Part shown: positions 7,448 to 15,052 of the stretch, one piece after another
Layout: the number at the start of each line of letters is the position of its first letter
Numbering within the stretch: position 1 is the first letter of the stretch
Assembly: GCA_964624645.1 (NCBI GenBank)
Contig: CAZVAD010000028.1
Location: 1 to 23,156 of the forward strand
Reading direction: 5' to 3'
Source: Mariniphaga sp964624645
GTDB lineage: Bacteria > Bacteroidota > Bacteroidia > Bacteroidales > Prolixibacteraceae
DNA length: 23,156 nt
Made by a program: the position numbers and the translations under genes
Notes under the pieces: generated by a model
Told to the model about the DNA's origin: nothing
The model's database searches: none
Seen by the model: only the letters and a program-made list of their open reading frames with translations

Positions 7448-8197
7448 CTATGAAAAGCGCACACCGGCAAGATACAATCCGATATTCATAAAAATATAGA
7501 CCAGAACGGCCAAAGCCAGTCCGTAGGCGGTTAGGAAAACAATCAAAGCAAGGGAAATCAAAAGGAAAATAAAACGGAATCCGTTTTCATTCCATTGAAA
7601 GTTTTTGATTTTCAAAGAAAACATAGGCAGGGTGATAAGCATCATCCCTGTGGTGAACAGCCCGAGAATTAACAGGTTTCTTGTGGAAGAGATGAATTGA
7701 AAGAGTTCGGGGAAGCGCTGCACTTCTAACATCAGCCCCACTGCCGCCCAAAAAATTCCGTTTGCCGGAATGGGCAATCCCCTGAAAAAGGAAGAGCTTT
7801 GCCGGGCTGAATTAAACCGAGCAAGCCGGATAGCGCCTGCTACGGGCATGAGGAAAGCAGAAAAAAGAATAAGCCATTGTCCGGGGCTGGCTGCAATCTG
7901 GTAAATGGGTTGGTTGGTTTCAAAAAGGGAAAATTCAAGCAATGTGAATAAAATTGCAGCCGGAGCAAGTCCGAAGGAGATCAGGTCGGCTAAGGAATCC
8001 AGCTCTTTGCCCATTTCGGAACGCGCGTTGAGAATCCGCGCGGCGAACCCGTCCAAATAATCAAAAATGGCTGCCATGCAAATAAAAATTCCCGCCCAAA
8101 CCAGATGTCCGTCAACGGCAAACATTACCGCAAGTGATCCCACCAACAGGTTCATTAATGTTATTGCATTGGGTATCTGCTTAACAATCTGATTCAT
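7448..8197 (-). CDS. pssA: CDP-diacylglycerol--serine O-phosphatidyltransferase
   Basis: This 249-residue integral membrane enzyme makes phosphatidylserine from CDP-diacylglycerol and L-serine. The CDP-alcohol phosphotransferase signature D-G-x2-A-R-x8-G-x3-D-x3-D is complete: Asp49, Gly50, Ala53, Arg54, Gly63, Asp67 and Asp71. The start IVKQIPNAITLMNLLVGSLAV is typical of the Gram-positive/Bacteroidota-type PssA rather than the E. coli phospholipase-D-like form. Hydrophobic segments cover most of the rest of the chain. It is the last gene of the rsfS-ftsH-DUF2007-cdsA-psd-pssA operon, 6 bp after psd, so the three lipid steps are encoded together. Its product is the substrate of the Psd enzyme next door. 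Confidence 0.95.
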   Translation of the reverse strand: MNQIVKQIPNAITLMNLLVGSLAVMFAVDGHLVWAGIFICMAAIFDYLDGFAARILNARSEMGKELDSLADLISFGLAPAAILFTLLEFSLFETNQPIYQIAASPGQWLILFSAFLMPVAGAIRLARFNSARQSSSFFRGLPIPANGIFWAAVGLMLEVQRFPELFQFISSTRNLLILGLFTTGMMLITLPMFSLKIKNFQWNENGFRFIFLLISLALIVFLTAYGLALAVLVYIFMNIGLYLAGVRFS

Positions 8198-8203
8198 GCC
8201 GGC

Positions 8204-8860
8204 TTATTTCAAAAATGCAATGACGGTTCTGCCGCCTTCAGTTTTCTGGTTCAGTTGCACTTCCGCTTCCGCATGTACGGGCAGGAAAAGATCAACACGG
8301 GAACCAAAACGGATGAATCCGTACTCTTCGCCCTGTCCGGCAAAATGGCCTGCCTTTTTGTAGGTAACAATCCGCTGAGCAACTGTTCCGGCAATTTGCC
8401 GGGACATGACCTCCGTTCCATCCTCCATCCTGAAAACTGTGGAGCAGCGTTCATTTTTTTCTGATGACTTTTTGGCAAAGGCAGGATAATATGCCCCTCT
8501 TTTGTGATTCTGATAAACCACTTCACCGGCAACCGGAGCACGGTTCTGATGAACATTGAAAACTGACATGAAAATGGAGACCTGAAGACGCTCGTCCTTA
8601 AAATATTCTCCTTCGTAAACCTTTTTGATGTGAATAACCTCCCCGTCGGCGGGCGACAGAATATGTTTGTCGTTTGTTTCAATTTCACGATTGGGTTCGC
8701 GAAAAAAATAGACAACCAGTCCGGCCAAAAAAAGCGAACCGCCCATCAGAATATAAAAGATAAAATGGTGGCGTAATGTGAAATAGATAAGAACATCCAA
8801 TGCAGCAATTACAATAAATGCCACTGGAATTATTTTTTTCCCTTCGTCGTGAATTCGCAT
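8204..8860 (-). CDS. psd: Phosphatidylserine decarboxylase proenzyme (short, soluble-type)
   Basis: This 218-residue protein of the short phosphatidylserine decarboxylase group (PF02666) converts phosphatidylserine to phosphatidylethanolamine. The self-cleavage site is the Gly186-Ser187 pair in GFIRFGSRVDLFLP; cleavage there would leave the pyruvoyl cofactor on the small C-terminal chain. Other family blocks are SPADGEV (69-75) and SVFNVHQNRAP with His104. Two hydrophobic N-terminal helices (about residues 10-28 and 33-53) anchor it in the membrane. It starts 3 bp after the cdsA stop and ends 6 bp before pssA, a tight operon that encodes consecutive steps of phosphatidylethanolamine synthesis. 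Confidence 0.95.
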   Translation of the reverse strand: MRIHDEGKKIIPVAFIVIAALDVLIYFTLRHHFIFYILMGGSLFLAGLVVYFFREPNREIETNDKHILSPADGEVIHIKKVYEGEYFKDERLQVSIFMSVFNVHQNRAPVAGEVVYQNHKRGAYYPAFAKKSSEKNERCSTVFRMEDGTEVMSRQIAGTVAQRIVTYKKAGHFAGQGEEYGFIRFGSRVDLFLPVHAEAEVQLNQKTEGGRTVIAFLK

Positions 8861-8863
8861 AGC

Positions 8864-9691
8864 TTAAAAATTTCCCGTCAAAGATAACCAAACAAAAACA
8901 ACGGGGATTACAAAAAGTAAACTATCGAAGCGATCGAGCAATCCGCCATGCCCGGGCAGCATAGTTCCAGAGTCCTTTACATTCAATCGGCGCTTGATGA
9001 TTGATTCAAAAAGGTCGCCTAAAGTACCGAAAATGATAACTATCAAGGCAATTACTATCCAGTCGGTTAAAGAAATCTGTTTAAAAACCAGATGGCAGAG
9101 AAAACCTGCGCAGAGGGCAAAGACAGCGCCGCCTAAAAAACCTTCCCAGGTTTTATTCGGCGATATTTTTTCATAAATCTTGTTTTTTCCCAACCTTGAA
9201 CCAATCAGATAAGCCATCGAGTCGTATGTCCAGACGATGAGCAAAACGCCAAGTAAAATTCTCGAATTAAATGCCGTAGAAAAAGGGTATTCCGGGAACA
9301 CCATGAAATTCAGCAGACTGAACGGAATTGCCACATAAACAAATCCCGTGAATGTGATGGCGCTGTTGGCAAGTATTCCGGGCTTCTGACTGAAAGTTTC
9401 ATATAAAAAGATAAAGGTGAGCGCGGGAATGAACAGCAGGTATGACCGGACGGGCAGCAGGTTATTCACAATGCCGAAACAGGTTGCAAAAAGGAGTACG
9501 CCCAAAGTCAGTCCGGTGTTTTTTCGGGGGCTGTTGCCGGCCTTTTCAACCAACTGATAGAATTCAAACTGGGTCAGAAACAGCAAAACACCAAAAACAA
9601 GGACAAATAAAACGGGATGCAGCGCCGCTCCGGCTAACATGACCAAAACATAGACAATCCCGGTTAATGTTCTCTGGCTTAAATCTTTCAA
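8864..9691 (-). CDS. cdsA: Phosphatidate cytidylyltransferase (CDP-diacylglycerol synthase), TTG start
   Basis: This 275-residue multi-pass membrane enzyme converts phosphatidate and CTP to CDP-diacylglycerol, the precursor for PssA downstream. The family signature is intact from Ser230 to Asp256 (S-I-I-K-R-R-x3-K-D-S-G-x2-L-P-G-H-G-G-x2-D-R-F-D), preceded by ISPNKTWEGFLGG (176-188). The start is a TTG at 9689-9691 that overlaps the stop of the DUF2007 gene (TTGA, a 4-nt overlap). The next Met is residue 19, inside the first helix, while KDLSQRTLTGIVYV matches the usual N-terminus of CdsA, so TTG is the preferred start. Translation is probably coupled to the gene before it. Confidence 0.93.
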   Translation of the reverse strand: MKDLSQRTLTGIVYVLVMLAGAALHPVLFVLVFGVLLFLTQFEFYQLVEKAGNSPRKNTGLTLGVLLFATCFGIVNNLLPVRSYLLFIPALTFIFLYETFSQKPGILANSAITFTGFVYVAIPFSLLNFMVFPEYPFSTAFNSRILLGVLLIVWTYDSMAYLIGSRLGKNKIYEKISPNKTWEGFLGGAVFALCAGFLCHLVFKQISLTDWIVIALIVIIFGTLGDLFESIIKRRLNVKDSGTMLPGHGGLLDRFDSLLFVIPVVFVWLSLTGNF

Positions 9692-9894
9692 TGCTTAAAT
9701 TCTTTTAAAAGTTCAAGCGCTTTCTGCTCGTTGATCTCTTCCACATAAATTGAATACTCTCCGAATATTTTGTAGGCAGTGTCCTGCTGGTTCATCACTA
9801 CTGCCTTTATTCCGGCGTTTTCAAGTATATCTCTGGCCATGTCGGCTTTGTATTCAAATGCAGTGTCAAGCACATTTTTCCATCCTTTTTCCAT
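9688..9894 (-). CDS. DUF2007 small protein (putative signal-transducing protein family)
   Basis: This 68-residue protein matches the DUF2007 family (PF09413). It has a strand (WKNVLDTAFE), a helix (YKADMARDILENAGI), a strand (AVVMNQQD), then the strand-helix YSIYVEEINEQKALELLKEF, a ferredoxin-like beta-alpha-beta pattern typical of the family. It is cytosolic, with no membrane segment. The family is sometimes called 'putative signal transducing protein', but no biochemical role is established that I know of. It sits 15 bp after ftsH and overlaps the cdsA start by 4 nt. That position suggests a conserved accessory or regulatory role between the membrane protease and phospholipid synthesis (inference). 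Confidence 0.8.
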   Translation of the reverse strand: MEKGWKNVLDTAFEYKADMARDILENAGIKAVVMNQQDTAYKIFGEYSIYVEEINEQKALELLKEFKH

Positions 9895-9909
9895 ATCGGC
9901 TAATTTTAA

Positions 9910-12003
9910 TTATACAGAAATTCTCTGACTCTCAGAGTCTTGCTCAATTTCCTTATCGGATTCATTTTTTGCGTCCTGCGGGCTGTCTGCCGGAGCTTTT
10001 TTCTGATTATCATTCTCGTTCCCGATAATTTTCCTTTCCCAAAGCCGCTTCCCGAAAATCGTTTCAAGGTCTTCACTGAAAATGACTTCACGCTCAAGCA
10101 GCAATTCTGCCAGTTCTTTATGCCCTTTGGCATTTTTCCTCAAAACTTCTTTTGCCCGTTGATACTGACTGTCAATGATCTGTTTCACTTCGGCATCAAT
10201 CAACTCGGCAGTCTTCTCGCTGTAGGGCTTGGTGAAAGAATAGTCCGACTGACCTGTTGAATCATAGAAGCTCACATGCCCGACTTTTTCGCTCATCCCG
10301 AAATAGCTCACCATGGCATAAGCCTGTTTCGTTACTTTTTCCAGATCATTTTGCGCCCCGGAGGAAACCTGCTCAAAAATCAGTTCTTCTGCCGCCCTGC
10401 CGCCAAGGGCAGAGCACATTTCGTCAAGCAACTGCTCCTTTGTTGTGATGGAACGTTCTTCGGGAAGATACCATGCTGCGCCGAGCGCTTTGCCACGGGG
10501 AACAATGGTAACTTTCACCAGCGGGTGAGCATGTTCCAGCAGCCAGCTTATGGTGGCATGACCTGCCTCGTGATAGGCAATGGTTTTTTTCTCTTCCAGA
10601 GAAATTATTTTATTCTTTTTTTCAAGTCCGCCAACTATCCGGTCAACGGCGTCGAGAAAATCCTGCTTGGTAACCGAATCCCTGTGTATCCGGGCGGCAA
10701 TAAGCGCCGCTTCGTTGCAAACGTTGGCAATGTCGGCGCCGGAAAATCCCGGGGTCTGCTTGGCAAGAAAATCCACTTTAACGTCTTCATTCAGTTTCAG
10801 CGGACGCAGGTGCACTTTAAAAATTTCACCGCGTTCAATCAGGTCGGGCAGCTCCACATGAATCTGCCGGTCGAACCGTCCGGCACGCAACAGGGCGCGG
10901 TCGAGAATATCGGCGCGGTTTGTGGCTGCCAGAATAATCACCCCGCTGTTGGTGTCAAAACCGTCCATTTCCGTCAGCAGCTGATTGAGCGTATTTTCCC
11001 GCTCATCGTTTGCCCCAAAATTCGGATTTCTGCCGCGCGCCCGGCCAATGGCATCAATTTCATCAATGAAAATGATGCAGGGCGCTTTGGCTTTTGCCTG
11101 CTTGAAAAGATCGCGCACCCGCGATGCGCCCACCCCTACAAACATTTCCACAAAATCGGAGCCTGACATGGAGAAAAACGGTACGCTGGCTTCACCCGCC
11201 ACTGCGCGGGCAAGCAGGGTTTTTCCCGTTCCGGGTGGCCCGACTAACAACGCACCTTTGGGAATCTTCCCGCCAAGTTTGGTATATTTTTCCGGGCTTT
11301 TCAGAAACTCCACAATTTCTTCCACCTCTTGCTTGGCTTCCGCCAGACCGGCAACATCTTTAAAGGAAGTGGTAACTTTCTGATCCTTGTCAAATACTTT
11401 TGCCTGCGATTTACCCACACTGAAAATTCCTCCGGCGCCACCTCCCGCTCCACGGTTCATTCTTCTGAAAATCCAGAGCCAAAGTAAAATAATCAATGCA
11501 AACGGCCCGATTGTCCAAAGGATTTCACCCGCCCAGTTGCGTTCATCCTTATATTCAGGTAAAATTTCATCCGGTGAATCCTCCTGCGCTTCGCGAAGAT
11601 TCCGCTCAAAGGTTTCTACCGAGCCGATGTTAAAAGTAAAGTGCGGCCCATCTTCCGAAGGTTTTGTGAAAGCATCGGTGAACTGTTGCTCGTATTTGGA
11701 AAGGCTGCTCTTTTTGATGTAAATATTTGCTTTTTTATCATTGATGACCACAATGCGTTCAACATCGCCGCTGGCAATCATCACGGATTTCACCTCGCTC
11801 CAGTTCGTCTCTGCCGGACTGCTGCTGTAGCTCATATAGTACTGAACCGCTATAAAAACAAGCGCAATGATCCCATAAATCCAAAAGACATTGTATTTTG
11901 ATTTTTTCGGATTCTTGTTGTCACTTTTCTTGTCGCCTCCGGGGAACGGGTTTCCGGGCGGTTGCGAAGGTGGAGTCTTTCTATTTTTTTTTGTCTCTGT
12001 CAT
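9910..12003 (-). CDS. ftsH: ATP-dependent zinc metalloprotease FtsH
   Basis: This 697-residue membrane-bound AAA+ protease degrades misfolded membrane proteins and selected regulators. In order: a Pro/Lys/Asn-rich cytosolic tail, first membrane helix at about 39-60, a periplasmic domain, second helix at about 157-178, a Gly-rich linker, and the AAA domain. The AAA domain has Walker A GPPGTGKT at 255-262, Walker B IIFIDEIDA and the second region of homology ATNRADILDRALLRAGRFDR. The peptidase zinc site is HEAGH at 478-482, with a likely third ligand Asp in NDLEKVTKQ. The C-terminal 30 residues are acidic and low in complexity. It is placed between rsfS (9 bp upstream) and the phospholipid genes. 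In E. coli FtsH controls lipid A/phospholipid balance through LpxC turnover, so a shared operon with cdsA-psd-pssA is suggestive, though not proof of a direct link. Confidence 0.97.
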   Translation of the reverse strand: MTETKKNRKTPPSQPPGNPFPGGDKKSDNKNPKKSKYNVFWIYGIIALVFIAVQYYMSYSSSPAETNWSEVKSVMIASGDVERIVVINDKKANIYIKKSSLSKYEQQFTDAFTKPSEDGPHFTFNIGSVETFERNLREAQEDSPDEILPEYKDERNWAGEILWTIGPFALIILLWLWIFRRMNRGAGGGAGGIFSVGKSQAKVFDKDQKVTTSFKDVAGLAEAKQEVEEIVEFLKSPEKYTKLGGKIPKGALLVGPPGTGKTLLARAVAGEASVPFFSMSGSDFVEMFVGVGASRVRDLFKQAKAKAPCIIFIDEIDAIGRARGRNPNFGANDERENTLNQLLTEMDGFDTNSGVIILAATNRADILDRALLRAGRFDRQIHVELPDLIERGEIFKVHLRPLKLNEDVKVDFLAKQTPGFSGADIANVCNEAALIAARIHRDSVTKQDFLDAVDRIVGGLEKKNKIISLEEKKTIAYHEAGHATISWLLEHAHPLVKVTIVPRGKALGAAWYLPEERSITTKEQLLDEMCSALGGRAAEELIFEQVSSGAQNDLEKVTKQAYAMVSYFGMSEKVGHVSFYDSTGQSDYSFTKPYSEKTAELIDAEVKQIIDSQYQRAKEVLRKNAKGHKELAELLLEREVIFSEDLETIFGKRLWERKIIGNENDNQKKAPADSPQDAKNESDKEIEQDSESQRISV

Positions 12004-12012
12004 ATTGTGTTT

Positions 12013-12384
12013 CTAATTCTCTGAGTTTGCGGTAATTATTTTGGCATCAGCCCAAAGCCCCTCAAGATTGTAAAAACTTCTTGCTGTTTCATGGAATACA
12101 TGCACTACGATTTCACCATAATCCAGCAAAACCCATAAAGCATTTTTATATCCTTCTGTGTGCCGCGCTTTATTTCCTGTCTCTTCTTCTATCGTCTTTT
12201 CAACCGATTGCGCAATGGAGTTCACATGTGATGTAGAGGTTCCATGGCAAATTACAAAATAATCACATTCAGTATAATGAATTGTTTTTAAATCAATAAC
12301 TTTTATCTCTTTCCCCTTAATTTTTCTTATTCCTTCAAGAACTGTTTCTTTTATTTTTTCTACACTTTCCAAGTTTTTTACCAT
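12013..12384 (-). CDS. rsfS: Ribosomal silencing factor RsfS
   Basis: This 123-residue protein is of the RsfS/Iojap family (PF02410). It binds ribosomal protein uL14 on the 50S subunit and blocks joining with 30S when nutrients are short. The conserved core is clear: DLKTIHYTECDYFVICHGTSTSHVNSIAQSVE, then GYKNALWVLLDYGEIVVHVFHETARSFYNLEGLWADA, close to the family consensus in both halves. Length is normal. It is the first gene of the long minus-strand operon, 9 bp before ftsH, with a TAnnTTTG promoter element just upstream. Confidence 0.95.
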   Translation of the reverse strand: MVKNLESVEKIKETVLEGIRKIKGKEIKVIDLKTIHYTECDYFVICHGTSTSHVNSIAQSVEKTIEEETGNKARHTEGYKNALWVLLDYGEIVVHVFHETARSFYNLEGLWADAKIITANSEN

Positions 12385-12402
12385 ATATTTTATTTAGGAC
12401 TA

Positions 12403-12410
12403 CAAAGATA
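12403..12410 (-). promoter_or_regulatory. Predicted -7 promoter element for the rsfS-ftsH-lipid operon
   Basis: On the minus strand TATCTTTG is a perfect TAnnTTTG element 19 nt upstream of the rsfS ATG. No clear TTTG at the expected -33 position was found. The rest of the 166-bp divergent gap to birA is AT-rich, with no gene and only weak promoter-like sequence toward birA. Confidence 0.5.
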
Positions 12411-12550
12411 GCTTTTTTACTATAAATCTGTTTTTTATATCCCATTTTACAAATCCCCTTCCGAATTGCTTCCCGACTGAAAAAATATCAGCAAATTTGT
12501 AGTTTATTTTTAGCATTGTTTAGAATAAAATAACGTTTCAACATTTGAGA

Positions 12551-13294
12551 ATGCAAAGAGACAGACTGAATATCATCACTTTAGCGGAGGTCGACTCAAC
12601 CAACAACCATGCTAACCGGCTTATTGCAGAGGGAAAGGCAAAAAATGGCAGTGTCGTTATGTCAGGCTATCAGAAAAATGGCAGAGGGCAGCGCGGAAAC
12701 GGGTGGGAAAGCGCTCCCGGAAAAAACCTGCTGGCCAGCATTATTGTTTTTCCTGATTTCCTTCCGGTAGTAAAACAGTTCTATCTGTCAAAAATTGCCA
12801 GTTTGTCTTTGTTTGACTGGCTGAGCGCTCAAATCCGGGATATTTATGTTAAGTGGCCAAATGATATTTTTGTCAGAAACCGGAAAATTTCCGGAATTTT
12901 AATTGACACTTCCATCATGGGAAGCCGGATTGATTCGGCTGTGGTTGGTATTGGGTTGAACCTGAATCAGGAAAAATTTTCACCTGAATGGCCCCATGCG
13001 GTTTCGCTTGCAATGCTGACAAAACAGAATTACAACATCCGGGAAACAGCCGTTCAATTGCATGCCGTATTTATGGACTGGTATGAAAAACTTGAGGCCG
13101 GATTTGTTGACGAAATTGACCGGGCGTATCACAGGAATCTGTTCCGAAAAGATGAATGGGCGCTTTTCCGGAAAGACGGGCATGAATTTGAAGCACGTAT
13201 TCTGGGAACCGGCGACTATGGCCAGCTCATTCTGGAAGACCGCTCCGGCAAAAAATCGGAATATATGTTTAAGGAGGTTGAATTTGTTCTCTGA
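12551..13294 (+). CDS. birA: Biotin--[acetyl-CoA-carboxylase] ligase (monofunctional BirA)
   Basis: This 247-residue enzyme activates biotin with ATP and attaches it to the lysine of biotin carrier domains. The biotinoyl-AMP loop reads GRGQRG (44-49, from Met at 12551), followed by GNGWES. The catalytic block VKWPNDIFV...KISGILID is present, with GIGLNLNQ further on. The chain begins directly with the catalytic domain (LAEVDSTNNHA), so the N-terminal winged-helix repressor domain of E. coli BirA is absent and it should not regulate transcription by itself. An in-frame TTG six bases upstream (12545) could also start translation; the ATG is preferred. It ends 6 bp from the end of the convergent SRPBCC gene, with no room for a separate terminator. 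Confidence 0.93.
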   Translation: MQRDRLNIITLAEVDSTNNHANRLIAEGKAKNGSVVMSGYQKNGRGQRGNGWESAPGKNLLASIIVFPDFLPVVKQFYLSKIASLSLFDWLSAQIRDIYVKWPNDIFVRNRKISGILIDTSIMGSRIDSAVVGIGLNLNQEKFSPEWPHAVSLAMLTKQNYNIRETAVQLHAVFMDWYEKLEAGFVDEIDRAYHRNLFRKDEWALFRKDGHEFEARILGTGDYGQLILEDRSGKKSEYMFKEVEFVL

Positions 13295-13300
13295 ACAAGG

Positions 13301-13750
13301 CTATCCGTAAGGCAGATTTTTTATGGTTTCCGCCAGTTGATTGATGCCCTCTTCCAGCTTATTTCCAACCAACATTTTCATCATCATGTTCAACTCTGTA
13401 TGCAGCGTCAGCCGCATTTTGGTTTCCGCTTCCGAAACAGGAAGCAGCTGAATCCAGAACGTGATGCCAATCGGCAATCCGCCCGAGCCTTCCACTTTGA
13501 TTGTTTTATGGGGTTCGCGTTCAACAATCCGGATATGGGCTGTTCCCATGCCCGTAATTGAAAACTGGCAGGAGTCGCAGTCTGATTGAAAATCATTGAT
13601 TTTTATACCGGGAACCTGTTCTGCAATTTTGTCGAACAAACCGGAATTCAGGTATTGGGAAAAGTTTTCAAAATCTGAAAGATAGTCGAAAACAACCTGT
13701 TGATTGTGTCCGATGAATTTTACATCGCTGACATATTTCTGAGCGCTCAT
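13301..13750 (-). CDS. SRPBCC/START-like small protein
   Basis: This 149-residue protein (from the ATG at 13748-13750) has an SRPBCC or START-like fold. There is an N-terminal strand-helix (YVSDVKFIGHNQQVVFDYLSDFENF), a run of beta strands in the middle (CQFSITGMGTAHIRIVEREPHKTIKVEG), and a long C-terminal amphipathic helix (MMMKMLVGNKLEEGINQLAETIKN). The fold forms a hydrophobic pocket and often binds lipids or other small ligands; no ligand can be named. A longer start at 13786 would run back into pyrE by 29 bp and is less likely; with the ATG chosen the spacer to pyrE is 7 bp. It is in operon with pyrE, an arrangement I recall from other Bacteroidota. Confidence 0.75.
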   Translation of the reverse strand: MSAQKYVSDVKFIGHNQQVVFDYLSDFENFSQYLNSGLFDKIAEQVPGIKINDFQSDCDSCQFSITGMGTAHIRIVEREPHKTIKVEGSGGLPIGITFWIQLLPVSEAETKMRLTLHTELNMMMKMLVGNKLEEGINQLAETIKNLPYG

Positions 13751-13757
13751 AATTTTT

Positions 13758-14390
13758 CTATTTTTTCCAGTTTGAGGGATCTTCACGCCATTCCATCAGC
13801 GTATTGATCTGGTCGCCGGAAATATAACCGGCATCGAGCGCTGTGGAAATCAACACATTGTAATTGCTGAGCGAAGTAAGTTCAATAGCTGCCTTTTCAA
13901 ATTTCTCTTTGGAGACATCAAAATTGTAGGTAAAAATCGAAAGCATCCCCAATACTTCGCCCTGAGATTCCTTTATGGCTTCGGCAGCTTTCAGACTGCT
14001 TCCGCCGGTGGAAATCAGGTCTTCAATCACCACCACTTTTTGCCCGGGCAGCAAATTGCCTTCAACCCGGTTTTCCAGTCCGTGCCCTTTGGGCGCCGAC
14101 CTGACATAAATGAAAGGAAGCCCCAGTTTGTCGGCAAGTAAAACCCCATGGGCAATGGCGCCGGTTGCCACTCCGGCAATAACTTCAACTTGCGGATATT
14201 TGTCTGAAATAATTTCTGCAAATTTGTCGCGGATAAAAGTGCGGGTTTCAGGAAACGATAAAATTTTGCGGTTGTCGCAATAAATGGGTGATTTCCATCC
14301 GGATGCCCACGTGAATGGTTTATCCGGCTGAACTTTAACGGCTTTTATCTCTAAAAGTTTTTTTGCAACTTCGGTTTGTGTCTGTTCCAT
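13758..14390 (-). CDS. pyrE: Orotate phosphoribosyltransferase
   Basis: This 210-residue enzyme of pyrimidine synthesis joins orotate with PRPP to give orotidine 5'-phosphate. Family blocks are FTWASGWKSPIYCDNR (orotate/PRPP contacts), the GVATGAIAHG segment, the flexible-loop region RSAPKGHGLENRVEG, and the PRPP loop VVVIEDLISTGGSS. The ATG at 14388-14390 was preferred over an upstream TTG at 14423, which would add 11 residues with no family match and overlap the divergent NUDIX start. Only 32 bp separate it from the NUDIX gene on the other strand, so the two promoters must overlap each other's leader or coding region. Confidence 0.95.
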   Translation of the reverse strand: MEQTQTEVAKKLLEIKAVKVQPDKPFTWASGWKSPIYCDNRKILSFPETRTFIRDKFAEIISDKYPQVEVIAGVATGAIAHGVLLADKLGLPFIYVRSAPKGHGLENRVEGNLLPGQKVVVIEDLISTGGSSLKAAEAIKESQGEVLGMLSIFTYNFDVSKEKFEKAAIELTSLSNYNVLISTALDAGYISGDQINTLMEWREDPSNWKK

Positions 14391-14422
14391 AACCTGATGT
14401 ATAAGTTTAAAAAGAATTAACA

Positions 14423-15052
14423 ATGAAGCAAAAGTATAAAGTTTTTCTGAATGACCGTTTGATTGAAATTTGTGCGCCTGAAGATGCCGGAAAAAATAAT
14501 CTGAGCACTGATTTTCAGGAAAATTTCACCGTTGAAGCGATTGAAAAATGGTTTGCCGGTTTCGTTGCAGGCGACTCTCCGGCAGTTTTTTTAACCCATC
14601 CTGAACCCGGACTTCTCTTTCAGCTTTTCCGTTCGGTTTTTATTGAGGCCCCTGCTGCCGGCGGGGTAGTCCTTCAAAATAACCGGCTGCTGTTCATTTT
14701 CCGGAACGGAAAATGGGACTTGCCCAAAGGAAAGTCGGAAAAAGGGGAAACCCCGGCTGAAACCGCGTTGCGCGAAGTTTCAGAAGAGTGCGGAATCTCC
14801 GGTCATCAGATTGTTAAACCGTTGCCCCCAACCTGGCACATCTATGTTTCGCACTATCCGGACACCAAAGGGAAATGGATTTTCAAGGAAACTTCATGGT
14901 TTGAAATGAAATATGAAAAAGGCGGAAAACTTTCCCCGCAGCAGGAGGAAGGAATCACCCGGTTAAAATGGTTCCTCCCCGGAGAGCTGAATGAAGCGCT
15001 GGCCAATACCTATGAAAACCTGAAGCAGGTTATTTCCCTTTATTGCCCTTGA
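14423..15052 (+). CDS. NUDIX hydrolase
   Basis: This 209-residue protein has a perfect Nudix box, GX5EX7REUXEEXGU, from Gly103 to Ile125 (GKSEKGE...REVSEECGI). It would hydrolyse a nucleoside diphosphate linked to another group, using Mg2+ held by the REXXEE glutamates. About 75 residues come before the domain, including KVFLNDRLIEIC and a helix around 36-50. This extension is more than a minimal Nudix fold needs, and the substrate is unknown. It is divergent to pyrE (32-bp gap), and its 3' end overlaps the end of the thioredoxin-fold gene on the minus strand by 13 bp. A NUDIX gene divergent to pyrE is, from memory, recurrent in the phylum and may point to nucleotide-pool cleaning. Confidence 0.88.
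   Translation: MKQKYKVFLNDRLIEICAPEDAGKNNLSTDFQENFTVEAIEKWFAGFVAGDSPAVFLTHPEPGLLFQLFRSVFIEAPAAGGVVLQNNRLLFIFRNGKWDLPKGKSEKGETPAETALREVSEECGISGHQIVKPLPPTWHIYVSHYPDTKGKWIFKETSWFEMKYEKGGKLSPQQEEGITRLKWFLPGELNEALANTYENLKQVISLYCP

Noticed and set aside
10276..11166. A 296-codon plus-strand open frame opposite ftsH
   Set aside because: It lies fully inside the strongly conserved ftsH gene on the other strand and has no recognisable motif; it reflects codon bias of the real gene.
12481..12550. Possible promoter for birA (TTTG at 12496-12499)
   Set aside because: At the correct 19-nt spacing the sequence lacks a TAnnTTTG element, so it was not called.
13751..13786. Longer start for the SRPBCC protein
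   Set aside because: It would read back into the pyrE coding end by 29 bp and adds residues without structure; the ATG at 13750 gives a normal spacer.
14391..14423. TTG start extending pyrE by 11 residues
   Set aside because: The extra residues do not match the family and would overlap the divergent NUDIX start; the ATG at 14390 fits orotate phosphoribosyltransferase.
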